From positions 15,016,267 through 15,080,266 of the forward strand of contig OY540809.1 of assembly GCA_961205875.1 (NCBI GenBank): 64,000 nucleotides of DNA, read 5' to 3'. Numbering within the stretch: position 1 is the first letter of the stretch; each line of letters starts with the position of its first letter. This DNA is from Sialis fuliginosa. Its lineage: Eukaryota; Arthropoda; Insecta; Megaloptera; Sialidae. Below are positions 23,236 to 35,460 of the stretch, piece by piece. The notes below the pieces were generated by a model, which saw nothing but the letters and a program-made list of their open reading frames with translations, was not told the origin of the DNA and ran no database searches. Made by a program: the position numbers and the translations under genes.

Positions 23236-23864
23236 TGTAATATCTATTATATATTTTTCCTAAACATTACTAATTTATACATAGTAGACGTTATTAAAAA
23301 CTGATTTATTAAAATACGTAGTACGTTTAATAAATAAATAATAATAAAAACTTGTAGTCAAAAGAAAAACAAGTGCCGTAGTTGCTGCGATCAAAGAATG
23401 CCATTAAATTTTAATTACAAGAATTTTAGTTAAAAGCTTTTACTTAATTTTATTAATTCAAGCCTTTGTTTTGATTCGGGCGTTTAAAATAAAATTCAAA
23501 GACATTGCTCTTTTGCGTAAGAAATATTTACGCGATACGAAAGTCGGCAAAAACAAAATTTTATTGCTTTCATAATTGTTTGATTTCATCCAAATGAAAA
23601 ACAGCAAGGCAAAGAGTTCGACGAATTTTAATGTTAAATAGAAATCGTTTTAACGAGTTCAACCTTCTGGAGCAAATTATTTTATTTTCACTAATTGGAA
23701 ACGACTAAATAATGCCAAAAAAGTATCTCAAAATATTTTATAAACTAAAGTTCTTCGTGTTCTTCTTCATAGTTTTCTTGCCTACTGGATATTTTCTGTC
23801 TTTGTTTTTCTTTCTCCAACTTTAAAACACTGAAATGTATATAAAATATAAAATTCAACAGTTT
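23236..23864. other. Single-copy stretch
   Basis: No repeat copy seen. Composition is more mixed than in the neighbouring AT-rich DNA. No gene recognised. Confidence 0.4.
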
Positions 23865-24130
23865 TTTATTGGCTTAGCACCCAATACAAAAACTGTTAAA
23901 TTTAATTATTATATACTTTTCAATGTTTTTTGGGTTTTTTTTTAAGTCAGTTTTATTTTTCCCTTTTGAGTAACGTATCTTCATAGTCAACGGTAAGATT
24001 TTGAAATAAAGATATAGTACCACTTCGGAAGTATACTTAAATAAACAAAAACTCTTCCAATCGGTGCATATTTTTCTTTTTTAAACTCGGTTAAAAATAC
24101 GATTTCCATTGGAATTATAAAAACAAAATT
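23865..24130 (+). repeat. Dispersed repeat family K, copy 1
   Basis: Shares a fixed order of blocks with 32155-32365, 38175-38380 (-), 49990-50398 and 63280-64000: TTAAATTTAATTATTATATA, CTTTTGAGTAACGTATCTTC, the CACTTCGGAAGTATAC-like block, and AATCGGTGCATATTT. The class is unknown; the tail GAGTTATGCCCGAACA and GTTAAAAA recur at the ends. Confidence 0.6.
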
Positions 24131-24349
24131 TTATCATTTATTTACTTCATATACTCACAATTTCACGGGGCGTAACATTAGGCAGGGGAAGATATTCAAT
24201 TACGTGGGAGAAAGGGGGTCATAAAATTCTTTTAAAAAATGCGTTACGTGGTTGATGGATGTTCTATCTATCTTTGAAAAAAAACTACCGCTTGCATTGA
24301 TTACTGTAATAATTATTTTCATGTGAACTTTTCGAAATTTTTATTCATG

Positions 24350-24552
24350 ATTCATACTAATATTATATGCCAAAATATCTCTGTCTGTCTGTTACCTTTT
24401 CACGGCTAAGCCTATGAACCAATCTTGATGGAATTTAGCAGGAGATAGCTTGTATCCTGAGGAAGAATATAGGCTACTTTTTATCCCGAAAAATTGATTA
24501 AATAAAAAAACTAAAATTCCACGCGGACGAAGTCGCGGGTAACAAGAGCTTT
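24350..24552 (+). mobile_element. Helitron-like repeat, family A
   Basis: Runs from TTCATACTAATATTATATGC through CTGTTACCTTTTCACGGC and the CACGCGGACGAAGTCGCGGG hairpin to GTAACAAGAGC. A short deleted form. Confidence 0.65.
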
Positions 24553-24555
24553 GGA

Positions 24556-25005
24556 TCAATGCATGAACGATTAAAATCGATTGAGTTATAAACTCACTAG
24601 AGGTTGTACAAGATTTAAATTCTAAGCGGATTAATAATACAGAAGATAACTTTTTACAAAAATAGATATCTTTCAGCAGGAAATTGGATATTATTATCTA
24701 TAGTAGTATAACAAAACTGATTTTAAAAGTAATATTTGTGCAACGTGAATTTCGTTAATAATAGTTGAAAGTTCGCAGCGATGAATCTATCCGAGTTAAA
24801 ATATTATCTAATTGTAAGTATAATGTCGCTCTACATATCGTTGCCAAGTATATTGGTTCTTCGATTCCGCTGGCACATTGTCACAACGTTTATTAACAAC
24901 GTAATTGTTTTGGCTAAAGCGAATGCATCTATTGGTTATTTTAATGCGTTATCTGATGTAATCGAAAAATCAACAAACCAATTGATTTTGCGATTTATAG
25001 ACGAA
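24556..25005. other. Single-copy stretch with an ATG-started open frame
   Basis: The frame at 24781-25080 starts with ATG and has a hydrophobic N-terminal half, but its last 25 codons lie in the Helitron-like copy that begins at 25006. It has a GTAAGT donor-like site after the 11th codon. I recognise no family, and a frame of this length is expected by chance here. Confidence 0.35.
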
Positions 25006-25300
25006 CTAGCTGTTACCCAGGTCTGTGTTTATGTGCAACTAATAATAAAACAGATTTTTAGTTTCACATTTGCACGCTAGATGTCTACACCAAAAAAGTA
25101 TAACCGATAATGCCTACAAATATCACACCCGATTTTTTTATCTAATAAATCTTTCGGGATATAAAGTAGTCTATGTTCTTCCTCAGGATGCAAGCTATCT
25201 CCTTACCAAATTTCATCAAGATCGGTTCAGTAGTTTAGTCATAAAAAGGTAACAAACAGACAGACAGATACACTTTCGCATTTATAATATTAATATGGAT
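25006..25300 (-). mobile_element. Helitron-like repeat, family A, nearly full length
   Basis: Starts CTAGCTGTTACCC right after A (reverse complement of GGGTAACAGCTAG|T) and ends TTTATAATATTAATATGGAT. It includes TTTCACATTTGCACGCTAG, GGATGCAAGCTATCTCC and AGATCGGTTCAGTAG. This copy shows both termini most clearly. Confidence 0.7.
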
Positions 25301-26386
25301 ATCGGATCTTTACAAGAGTTTAGGAGAGGTCGAAATTTTAATTAATTAATGGACGATCCTTAATAAAAATGTAAAAAAAGAAGAATTTGGTTCTAGGGAG
25401 AATTTCATATATAAGTTTTAATAGTCTCTATAAACTATATCAGTAAACACATATCTATATAAAATATATATATAAAAAAAACATATTCAAATTATTATTA
25501 TATAATATTTTTATTAATGTCGTTGCAGAAGAAAATAACGAAATAAAACACTTAAAACTGAAAAACAAAGCATAAAAAATTGAAATTGCATATTCCTGTG
25601 AATGCTTAAGTAGAAAATAGAAGAAGACACACGTCCTGGGGCGGTTTAAAGCGTCCCACACCCCAAACACACCACCCACAAGGTCTCAAATCAAGTTAAA
25701 GTTTATGCCACAGATACGGATTTATCATAAGTCATGGAAACTTTTCTCATATAACTTGGGCTTTATATGCAAAATTCTGCCGTTGGGATCGATTCCGTAG
25801 CGCGCGCTGTCATCGCGAGATAAAGATGTTATGAATTCTGTTCGAACTCATTTTTTCCTACATCGGTAATAACCCGAAAGTACTTTTTTTATTTTATTTC
25901 AATGCTTATTTGATCGCTGTGATGATCATTTTGAAATTATGTTCGGGATTCGTGAACAAGTTACAGGGTTTTGAGTATGATAATATTTTTGAAGTTATAC
26001 TTCTTTAGGCGCGTTCAGAGTGAAATTTTAGTAATGCAATGGAAACAATTTAACACCATGAAAGTTAGGCTAGGTGTTGAGAATACAGATTTTTGTTATG
26101 ATAGTTTTTAATTTGCACACTAGATGTCACTACTAAGGAAGTATAAATTCTAATGCGTGTGCACACTCACGGCTCTGTTCACGTAAAGTTCAATTTAAAA
26201 AAATGCCAATTTGGATACCAAAAAGAAGGTGGGAGAGGTGGGAGATAAATGCAATACCAGGGTAAATGTAATGACGGTATATGTTTTTTCTTAGCAGTTT
26301 TAAATACTTTATTTAGTACCAACTATTCAGTTATTTATCTCAAAAAGTTTCTGATCTCAATAAAATTAAAATAAAATTTTATTTAA
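25301..26386. other. Single-copy stretch with a diverged family A piece
   Basis: Positions 25990-26150 contain a diverged internal part of family A (AATACAGATTTTTGTTATGA and TTTGCACACTAGATGTC). The rest, including a GC-richer patch at 25780-25830, matches nothing I can name. Confidence 0.4.
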
Positions 26387-26825
26387 ACAAGCTGTTACCC
26401 GCAGTTTCGTCCACGTTGTATCTGTATTATTTATTTAACCCTTTTACTACATAAATATATTCACAAAACTGGCTGTCCAAACACAAAAAAATATGAACAA
26501 TTTAATGTATTTTTTTATATCAACATTTATTTTTATAAATGCATTACGATTAGTACACGGTATAATGCCTAGCTTAATTTATCAAATCGTATATTGACGA
26601 CAGCAGTGTTTCGCGAAAGTTTCGGTTCGTTGTCTATTGACGAAAGTAGTAGTTAAAGGGTCACTCTAATCAATTTTCAGGATATAAAGTAGCCTATGTC
26701 CTTCCACAGAATGCAAGCTATCTCCCTGCCAAATTTCATCAAGTTCGGCTTAGCGGTTTGACCGTGAAAAGGTAACAAATATACAGACAAAATTACTTTC
26801 GTATTTATAATATTAAGTATGGATG
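26387..26825 (-). mobile_element. Helitron-like repeat, family A, with an internal insertion
   Basis: AAGCTGTTACCCGCAGTTTC at the left and TTTATAATATTAAGTATGGA at the right are the family ends. Positions 26439-26660 have no counterpart in other copies and look inserted: TTAA then CCCTTTTACTAC at the left, GTAGTAGTTAAAGGG at the right, an imperfect inverted repeat. The right TTAA is absent (TCAC), so the piggyBac-like reading is tentative. Confidence 0.6.
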
Positions 26826-26849
26826 AGTTATATTTTTACTTTCGAGTGG

Positions 26850-26955
26850 CGTTTCTTTTAAACAAACAAAAATTCGTTCAAATCGGTGCATATTTGTCGG
26901 AGTTATGCCCGAACACACACATCCGAATTAAGAACCTCTTCCTTTTTTTGGAGTT
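26850..26955 (+). repeat. Dispersed repeat family K, short copy
   Basis: Shares AAACAAACAAAAATTCG, AAATCGGTGCATATTTGTCG, GAGTTATGCCCGAACA and GAACCTCTTCCTTTTTTTGG with the K copies at 32155 and 49990. Confidence 0.55.
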
Positions 26956-27474
26956 GGTTAAAAATATACATTCAAGTTAAACGATAATTTTATTTTATTT
27001 CTTATTCAATCCACCATCACCATAAATTCTACCCCAAAAAAGATACGGTGTAAAAATACATTAAATGAAAACGTATTGGTAATTTCGCGAAGCTAATATT
27101 AAACCATCATATGTTATACAAGTAGCCAAATAAAAGTTTGACAAAAACATTGAACGTTGAATTCAAAGTGTTCTAAATGGTCCACTGTGTATTGTACCAT
27201 ATGCGAATAATAGCTACAGAGTTACGCTATGAATGCTAACACTGCGATGCAAATAATGCTAGGCTCGCAGATAACAACGAGCGTTAACTTCGGGTGAATT
27301 CGGGTTTTATCGGGTTCGTCGAAAATACAGGTGTACCTATCTATGGATAATTCTTCTTCATAATAATTTTTTTGCCTGCTAGATTTTTTTCTCTTCAGAA
27401 AGATTCAAATATTTAGAAATAATACCATTCTAATAACAGTTATGAAATAGGACACACACAATATAAAAATTAAT
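26956..27474. other. Single-copy stretch
   Basis: A GC-richer patch at 27245-27335 stands out slightly. No repeat or gene recognised. Confidence 0.4.
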
Positions 27475-27989
27475 AAGGAAGGTAGTGGCACAAATCTTGG
27501 ATCATACCTCAGTGTTGGACTCTTGTTTAATTAAATGCACTAAATTACAAAATATTTCTTGATATTTTATTACTGCCATTACTGAATCATAGTCTATAAA
27601 CACTTAACTGTAAGACAGCTTAATTTGATGACAATCGGCCAATTGGTGTTAAAATGGTAGATAATTAAACTAATTATTAGTGTATATGCAATTGTAATGC
27701 TTCAAATCTTACAATTCTTTATTATTATTTTATAACTTTGAATTTTGTAATCATAAGCAAGTGTTTATCACTAAGTGCCCATTACTGGTTTTACTTTATC
27801 CGTCATTGGAGAAAAAAAACATAAATAAAATAAAAGGCTATAATTTAAAAAAAAAAAAACTTTATTTGCGGACTTTGGTAATTGATTCAATAAAGAGGTA
27901 CTTGTTTTATTATTTTATTACAAAGAATCCCATCAACCCCAAAAACGTATACCTTGCTTTTAAAGCGGCCAAGGCTGGTGCCAGTACCT
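27475..27989 (-). mobile_element. Family H MITE, copy 2
   Basis: Reverse complement of the copy at 16901. The right end CTGGTGCCAGTACCT is followed by TA; the left end GGTAGTGGCAC is less exact. The 147-codon open frame beginning at 27761 covers this element, starts with GTG and is not a gene. Confidence 0.65.
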
Positions 27990-29274
27990 TATGTCTAAAT
28001 GTAATCGATTCAACATTTGATTTATTTATTTTCATACGTGATGTTGTAGTACATAAACGGTTTAACATTATGTACTATATATTTATATATACATTATTAT
28101 ACATACTAAGAAGTGAGATAGGAAAGGACTGGAACCGGAACTTGATACGTTCATCTCTCATAGCGTCTATGAAATATACAGGTGGTGTATCTATGGTAAC
28201 TTGACTGACGCTGATGATGAATAATCAAAAACGAGATCGTTTTTGCGTTATGTTGAGCATCACTTTCAGGATGAATACAGTGTATAATACAGTATCTATA
28301 TTTATCATATATACAATAACAACAGGGACGTAGCTAGGTTTTTTTGTCAATTAATTGTATAATATTAAATATTAAAATTCATGACTAAAAACAAACAACT
28401 TTTGTTTTTCTAATGTCCGGTATCATAAAGAAATAATCAAAACTAGCTAACAAGCACTTCTTTGAAATGGGGTATGGAACCTATTTAACAGTTCTCTTGA
28501 AGTTTCTGAAGTGTTTGATAAGTAAGGTATTAAAACAATCGTGATATATATGAAAATTATGAGAATTTTATTGTGTTATAATATGTAAGTTGAAGTATTA
28601 CTGATCTAAATTCCAAAATAAATCCATAGAGATAATATCAGAGAGTTAATACCTCGTTAAAAGTGCTTATTAGCTAACGATATTATCTTATAAACAATTC
28701 TCATTATTAACAATTTCTTACATCAAATTTACTGTAAAATACATCTTTATATCTAGAAATAGATTTTGCTTTTTATTTCAATATTAGTACGTTGCAATCA
28801 ATCATAAAAATAAATATAAAATGTTCTATGCCAGTGTAAATTTGTTGCTATAGAAAAAATATACACAATGTAGGGAGATATGTGTTTGTTAAGATCAAAC
28901 CAAAAAATAAAAATATTTCGCATAATAATAAAGTGAAATCGTAAAATTCTTGACTGAAGTTTTATATAACAATTATACTCGTATTATACACATGAAACGA
29001 TGCAGCCAATGATAACAATGTTTTAATTTAGAGTTTTGTTACATTGATTAATTAGCACATTAATGGATAAATTGTTTATTGATACGAATATATACAATTT
29101 AATTACAGTATTTACCAGTGATATCAAAACAAGGTAGGTACTACGATTTTTTTATATTACATGAAAAGAATAATAATTTGTATTTGTGTAAAAAAACATT
29201 AATTTTAGATATACTATAAAGAAACGTATATAAAAAATATAATATAAAATATAATAAAGCTGTAGAGAACGTTA
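27990..29274. other. AT-rich stretch, nothing recognised
   Basis: Mostly very AT-rich. AGGGACGTAGCTAGG at about 28325 resembles a terminal motif of some DNA transposons, but no partner end was found. Confidence 0.4.
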
Positions 29275-29529
29275 TTGAAGTGAAACTTCTTTAGCGAAAC
29301 TAGTGATTTGGAATAACCTCGACAGATTTAAAGAGTGTGGCATATGCGTAAGTAGATGTATTAGAGAAAAAAGGATAAATAGCGCGTGCGTACAAGTCAC
29401 TTTATGTCGATTATGCGCGAGAGAGATGAGTAAATATATAAGAAAAAGGTGGATGAATGCGTAGAAGTCAATTTTTATTTATTTATTTAATTCGCATAGT
29501 TAATGAAAACAAAAAAAGTTTCACTTCAA
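29275..29529 (+). mobile_element. Family M MITE, copy 1
   Basis: A 255-bp element with inverted ends TTGAAGTGAAACTT and AAGTTTCACTTCAA. Internal blocks ATTTGGAATAACCTCGACA and GCGCGAGAGAGATGAG recur reversed at 46836-46948. No coding content; no clear target duplication. Confidence 0.6.
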
Positions 29530-30218
29530 CCGTGCGCTTATTTCTATAATTTTTTGTAATTTACCTTTAGATAGATTTTCTCAGGTTATAGAATAGCACA
29601 ATTCTTTTAAATACAAGTGAATAAAGTGTAATGATCTATAAAAAAGTATTATGCTGGCCAAAGCAGTTAATTGTTTGCGAATTAAATATAACTACAATCC
29701 CTGATATCCCCACGGCTTCCATAACTTCTTACATAATGTAAATCATGTATACGTGTATGTAGAACACACGTTAATATAGTGAGTGAGAATTTGTCTCGGA
29801 TGTATTGTTCGTATAAGTACATCTTGTCTGCATTTAAACCTCAGAGATTTGTTGATTTTCTCGTCGGTGACTGCTGACACTCCAATAGCTTAATGTACAG
29901 ACATACATACATCGCATCATTTGTACAAAATGTAGCTGGTAACTGTATTGTTGTTCTTGCAATCATGTTCATTTGCTTTAATTCTGTATGCTATGTTGCA
30001 GTTTTAACTGGAGAGTGAAATCGAGGGATGTACATTTATTTAATTAATTTTGTTTGCAAACAAACATTGAAATTATTTCACAATATATCTATATACAAGC
30101 TAATAGGCCTCGATATTACCCGGGACTTGGTGCATTGCTGTAAACCTTCAAAGGAATATATCGAATATTATTTAAAAAACCTTATTCAAATCGGTTCACT
30201 AGTTCTCTTGCTAGAAGC
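29530..30218. other. AT-rich stretch, nothing recognised
   Basis: No element or plausible gene. The frame beginning at 30028 runs into the inverted repeat that follows. Confidence 0.4.
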
Positions 30219-30577
30219 GAATGAACGTAAAGCTAGTGGCCACTACCAATGGTTCTCGCAGACCCTTTCCCCTGAGATATTAAATAGTTTTTGTTTATAA
30301 TAAGGGAAAGGCGTCAAGACGGTCTTGGGCGTCTTGGGTATTCAGTATTATTTAAGTTAATAGAGTAAGTTAAATTTTAAAACAATGTTTCAGTTTTTGG
30401 TTTTTTTAAAACTAATTGTGAGTTCTAATTGTTTCTAATTTCCTTTTTTTCACTATATTTAATATTAATAATATTCTTCTTTTTATACTATTCTAAAGAG
30501 CTTCTGTATTAATTTTGTGTATAGAAAAAAAGTCTGTGGGAACCACTGCAAGCGACCGCTAGCTTTACGTTCATTAG
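30219..30577. repeat. Inverted repeat (family L)
   Basis: Arms 30219-30263 and 30532-30577 pair well (GAACGTAAAGCTAG against CTAGCTTTACGTTC; GGTTCTCGCAGAC against GTCTGTGGGAACC), with a spacer of about 270 bp. The CCTGAGATATTAAATAG to AATAAGGGAAAGG block at 30270-30310 recurs reversed at 31068-31125, so the inverted structure may be larger. Confidence 0.55.
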
Positions 30578-32154
30578 TAGCGAACTAAACATAGATAGAT
30601 AGACAAAAACTTTCCAAATGACTTGTTAACTTTTTTTGATTTTAATAAATGTGAATATTAAAACCTTATTAAACAAATTTGAAGAATAAAATTTTTAAAT
30701 TTGCCAATAAACTCTGCATCTAAAATTGTTATTTACGATCTAAAGCATTAACGATGATGTGAAGATGAAATCAATTCAAAATAATACAGCATTTTTACGG
30801 GGCAAAAACCCATAAATTCCAGTTCTGTGGTTTGCTGAATAAATATAGAAAAAACTTGTCTGTGAAGTTGTGTACTATTTTCCAAATTTATTTATTTATA
30901 TATTTTTTCAATTTTTAGGAAAAGGTATTTCATCAAATATTTATAACTTTTTATCTAGGTACGTATTTATAAATAAATTAAAATAATTAATATCTCAGCT
31001 TGGCGCAATCTTACAGACTGGAACTTTCTTTTTAAATATTGCTTACACCATTTACTTTAAGAGTATTAAATCCCTTTCCCCTATTATTAACAAATAGTTG
31101 AATAATTAATATCTCAGAGGAAAGACATAGGTTACTTTGTATTCCGAAAAAATCATTAAATAATAAAGCGCAGATATCTAGCGTGCAGATGCAAAACTAA
31201 AAACTTGTTTTATTGACTATCATAACAGAAATCTGTATAACCTTACCCGAACGAAGCGCGAGTAACAACTAGTACCTATAATTATAATTGGCATTTTTTT
31301 TTTCAAAAAATAAAAAATAATTTTTATACTCTTTACAAAACATATAGTTGAAAAAATTCTCTGTCAAGAAGTTATTTTTATAACATTATATCAGCGAATC
31401 TCTTTCGGGAAAAGTTTTAAAATTATGATCACATAAATGTTATTTTCATATTCAGTGACTTGTAAATAAAATGACGAACTAAAAGTTAACGTGCTTCACA
31501 AGTTTTTGTTTCTGTGACAATTATGATTTTCGATTACATTTTTTAAATAAAATGTCATGAGTACAATTTCTATAAAGCTTCGGTTCTAGAAAATCCTTGC
31601 CGAATTTAATTTTAGATGTTATGATAAATCTTTAACTTATATTATCAGCTTTACAAAAATTTATCTTTTTATGGTTGTTCAATTTTATTAATGATTTTTT
31701 GAAAATCTAGTAACTAGCTTTGGTTATATTTATTAGGTTATTTTTCGTTTTCACTCTTGACGTTAGAAAGAAATAATTCAGAAACAAATACGATAAGAAA
31801 AAATTTATAACTTTCTCTACCGTATTTGAGTTAATAGTTTGGCTTCTTAAAGCATTTTTTATCAATGCTGATATATATAAATCTGTACAATTTTTTGAAG
31901 CAATACAAACCGATCTCTATGAAACTTTCACTGAAAGTCTTTGACCTTACAGGCTAAAGGTCGTAGAAAGGAAAGTTTATAATTGATATTTTTTATAAAT
32001 ATAAAGGATTTGACTTAAAAAGAATAACATAAAATATACATAAATATGTGATAACTTACCTCCCACCACCTTCCCCCTTTTCAATCAATGTTCCAGGTTT
32101 TTCATAGTTTCTCAGTTAAGGCTAATCGTATGTTAATAACTTTAGAAAATCAAA
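30578..32154. other. AT-rich stretch with one family A fragment
   Basis: Apart from the family A piece at 31113-31273 and the reversed block at 31068-31125, no repeat or gene is recognised. Confidence 0.4.
31113..31273 (+). mobile_element. Helitron-like repeat, family A, 3' part only
   Basis: Contains ACATAGGTTACTTTGTATTC, CTAGCGTGCAGATGCAAAAC, TTGACTATCATAACAGAAAT and ends GCGCGAGTAACAACTAG|T. The CTAG end is intact and the other half is lost. Confidence 0.6.
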
Positions 32155-32365
32155 AAACGCTAAAAATACTGAAAAGTATATAATAATTAAATTAAACAGG
32201 TTTTGAAGTCGGTTTTATTTTTTCTTAAAAAGATTTTTATTTTTGGGACCACCTCGGAAATAAACTCTTTCGGTGCATATTTGTCGAAGTTATGCCTGAA
32301 CATACACAAAATATGTATATATATTGATTGAACTGAGAACCTCCTCCTTTTTGTAGTCAGTTAAA
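32155..32365 (+). repeat. Dispersed repeat family K, copy 3
   Basis: Carries CTGAAAAGTATATAATAATT, TTTTGAAGTCGGTTTTATTT, ACCACCTCGGAAATAAAC, TCGGTGCATATTTGTCG and AGAACCTCCTCCTTTTTG in family order. It lacks the CTTTTGAGTGACG block, so it has an internal deletion. Confidence 0.6.
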
Positions 32366-34236
32366 AAAAGACAACGTTAAACTAGACCGATAATAAAAAA
32401 TAAAAAAAGAACAACAATACACCACCCCGATTAAAACAGTCCAAAGTAAATAGAGTAATTACGAAACCATAACTAAGCATACTTTTTTCCGTTAAGTGCT
32501 GTTTGATGTAGCACTTTAACGGACAGAGACAAAGCTTTTAATATTGCACGATGACACTATCAGCCAAAGATTAAAGTTTCGCGAAACATCAGCTAAATTA
32601 GAATAGAGCCGGGATAAAATTCATCAAATGAAAATTAAGTGTAATAACTTGGGATGTCATGCGTGGACTTTATAATTGAATGATAACGAGAAATAGGGCG
32701 TAGTTGGGGGAGGATGAGGTGTAATCGAATCGGGATCGCTAGATGAACAGTTTTCCGAATTAATATCCTATGCAGATAACTGTGTTGTAATTGGATTTGT
32801 AAAGGCTGTTGAAAATTCTATTCAAAATAAATATTTGTTTAATACTTTCTAGATTTTTGCAGGGTTGGTTTTAGACTTAAATATTAAAGATTTAAAAGTT
32901 TCAAATAATAATTAATCTTGCCCCTCCCTCCACCTATATCACGGAAATAACTGGCCCAAAATATTTTATAACAATTCTACGTTCTTAGACTTACCTAGAA
33001 AAAAAGTTTTATTTTTTCATGCTGACTTAAAAAATCCTAAATGTTTTCATTAAACCTACTACAAGTTTTGTATATTAGTATTGATACTAGTGAAAGGACA
33101 ACCTTCTCACCCAACGCACCCAACTTGATCACCCAATTTTTTAATAGAACGCCGTAGTGTATTTTTTATTTCGAAGATATCTAGAAATGAATACTTTTTG
33201 GACTAATAGAAGTTGGAAGGAAAGATTTAAGCGTATTATATATAGAGATATTATATTTTTTCGACAATAATATTTATATTACCAACTTTATTTGTTTATT
33301 TAAATAGTAATAAGATTGTTTAAATGATCTAGTTAACAGTGGGACTGTTAATTATCATTTTGGCTCTCACTTGAGCAACGTCCAACTTATAATTAAACAC
33401 TATAAACATCCTGATATAACCGCAACTTGATAGTTTAACATAATGCCGACTAGCTAATCTTAAAGCGATGTAACCATAGTTACCCATGTTCGGTTCTCAG
33501 ACATCGTGGCTAACTATACCACATTGGAAAATGAAGAGGCAGAAGTTTTTAATACGAAAATATTGCATATCGTGTAAATACTAAAAATCCTATTTTTTCA
33601 TAAAAAGATCTGCTTTAAATTTAAACAAAGTCTGTGAGAAAGAGCATTCGCATGGACTTAGGGGGCAAACGGGACATTTCCTCTTCCCCTCTTGGATCTA
33701 GTAATTTGATCTATTAACTGAATTCTTTAGTACCCATTTTTTGAGAACTAAAAAAAAAGTGCTAAAAATGACTATAACTCATTCAAAACTAATCAAAAGG
33801 GCATTAACAAAAAAGTCATTACCTTGTTTGTTTTTTTTTTTTTTTTTAAATTTACTCGACATGAGAAGATCATTTGTAGGTAGTTTTGATTGTTCTCATT
33901 AAAATGCCACAATATTTTTTTTCATTGGTCGATCATTCCGAAGATATTTGGCTAAATATTTTTAAAATGGAACACTCTACTCGTAGTTCTTTAAAGTGAA
34001 AAAATATAGGCTGAAAAAAGGAAATTTCATACACCGACCATTTCACAAAAGTTCTTATTTTATTGTTTTGCGATTGCCATGTACAGCTACACATTTCAAA
34101 AGTCGTATTGGAAATTCAATAGTGTCTGCAACAGAAATAGCTTTGTGATTTTTTTTATATATAGAACGATATGAAATATCTTTTGGACGCGTGAATATTG
34201 ATCCTACACTAGGTTTACGACTTTTTATACTAACAT
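32366..34236. other. Mostly single-copy stretch
   Basis: Includes a GC-richer block at 32530-32760, a T17 run at 33831-33847 and a minus-strand splice-like motif at 32989-33010. The minus-strand frame at 34055-34267 starts with GTG inside the next element and shows no known motif. Confidence 0.4.
32989..33010 (-). promoter_or_regulatory. Candidate recursive splice site, minus strand
   Basis: Read on the minus strand: CTTTTTTTCTAG followed at once by GTAAGT. This fits the joined acceptor and donor pattern. It is opposite in strand to the candidate at 23192, so both cannot serve one transcript. Confidence 0.25.
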
Positions 34237-34679
34237 CAGTTTTGATCAATACTTCAGTGTTAGACACTTATTTAATTAAATGTACTAAATTAAAAATATT
34301 TGTAGATATTTGATTACTGCTTTACTGAATCATAATCTATATATCATAATCTACAATCAGCCAATGGGTGTAAAAATGGTGGACATTTAAACGAATTAAT
34401 TATTATAGTACTAAAGCATCTGCTTTACAGTGTTTCAAATTTTACGTTCCTTTATTTATAATTTTTGTGTAGTAGTACTTATCATTTTGTAACCTTTAGC
34501 AAATATCCATTACTGGGTGTCCATTACTATAATTTAAAAAACAAACAATATTTGCGGACTTTGGTAGTTAAATTGATTTAATAAAGAGATACCTACTTAG
34601 GAATTATAAAAAAGAAACCCATCAATCTCAAAAAACAGTATGTTTTACTCTTAAAGTGGTCAAGACTAGTACAGTACCT
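34237..34679 (-). mobile_element. Family H MITE, copy 3
   Basis: Reverse-oriented copy with TTTAATTAAATGTACTAAAT, TAAAGCATCTGCTTTACAG and AATAAAGAGATACCTACT landmarks. The right end is CAGTACCT before TA. The left end is worn. Confidence 0.6.
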
Positions 34680-35266
34680 TATTTGATTGTATCTATATAT
34701 AGATACTACACCCTGTTTCTGTAAAATACGTTTTTAAAATAATATCACATAATATATATTTGACATATTTTTCTAACATGATCGGTATATTGCGCAAGTC
34801 ACACCACATGAGCGTGATTTTAATTATAAAAAAAACTCTAACATAACGCTTCAAAGTGTTACAAACATTGTACGTCTGCATTGTCTTAAGACCATCTACG
34901 TGAAAAGATTGAGGTTGAGTACATTTCCACTACGATGGATTCAATACGCCATCACGTTCTGTTTGATGTGAAATAACCTTACTCTGAGATGTCTATCAAT
35001 GTGATATTTTCAGCCACATGTTATATTTAAGTCGTTTTTACCAAGAATCCAGAAATTGTACTATGGGGGAACACCACTGTTTTTGCGATTTTCATAAATT
35101 TAATTATTTTACACGGATTACAAATTTAAATTCTATATCGAAAAATACTATCAGTTTTAACATGTACTGTCAATTCAGTAACTTTTACAATTTCCATTGT
35201 AATTTTTATAATACGCAATTTTTACTATATTCGTAAATATCATGATTTATTCAACTAATTATTCTT
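34680..35266. other. Single-copy stretch with short frames
   Basis: Short frames on both strands (34693-34881 minus, 35018-35236 plus) show no recognised motif. No repeat seen. Confidence 0.4.
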
Positions 35267-35460
35267 ACTTAAACTATAAAATATATACACCTTAACTACA
35301 ATATAACAATGTCACTCGACAAGTGTTTCGACTACACAAGAAGTAATCCTGATTCCAGTCTGGAACTGTTAGGCTCTTGATGAAGACTTCTTGTGAAATC
35401 GAAACACGTGTTGAGTGACCTTGTTTTATTGTGGTTAAGGTGTATATTTTTAGTTAAAGT
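35267..35460. repeat. Inverted repeat with a GATGA...CGAAAC motif (family N)
   Basis: Arms of about 75 nt (35267-35343 and 35386-35460) pair, for example CAATGTCACTCGACAAGTG against CACGTGTTGAGTGACCTTG. The right arm holds TTGATGAAGACTTCTTGTG and then ATCGAAACACG, a pattern like the core at 45282-45312. Confidence 0.65.

Noticed and set aside
27761..28204. Longest open frame of the window (147 codons)
   Set aside because: It starts with GTG, overlaps a family H MITE for half its length and shows no domain.
34055..34267. Minus-strand frame of 70 codons with ordinary-looking composition
   Set aside because: GTG start inside a MITE end and no recognised motif; kept only as a remark in the stretch description.
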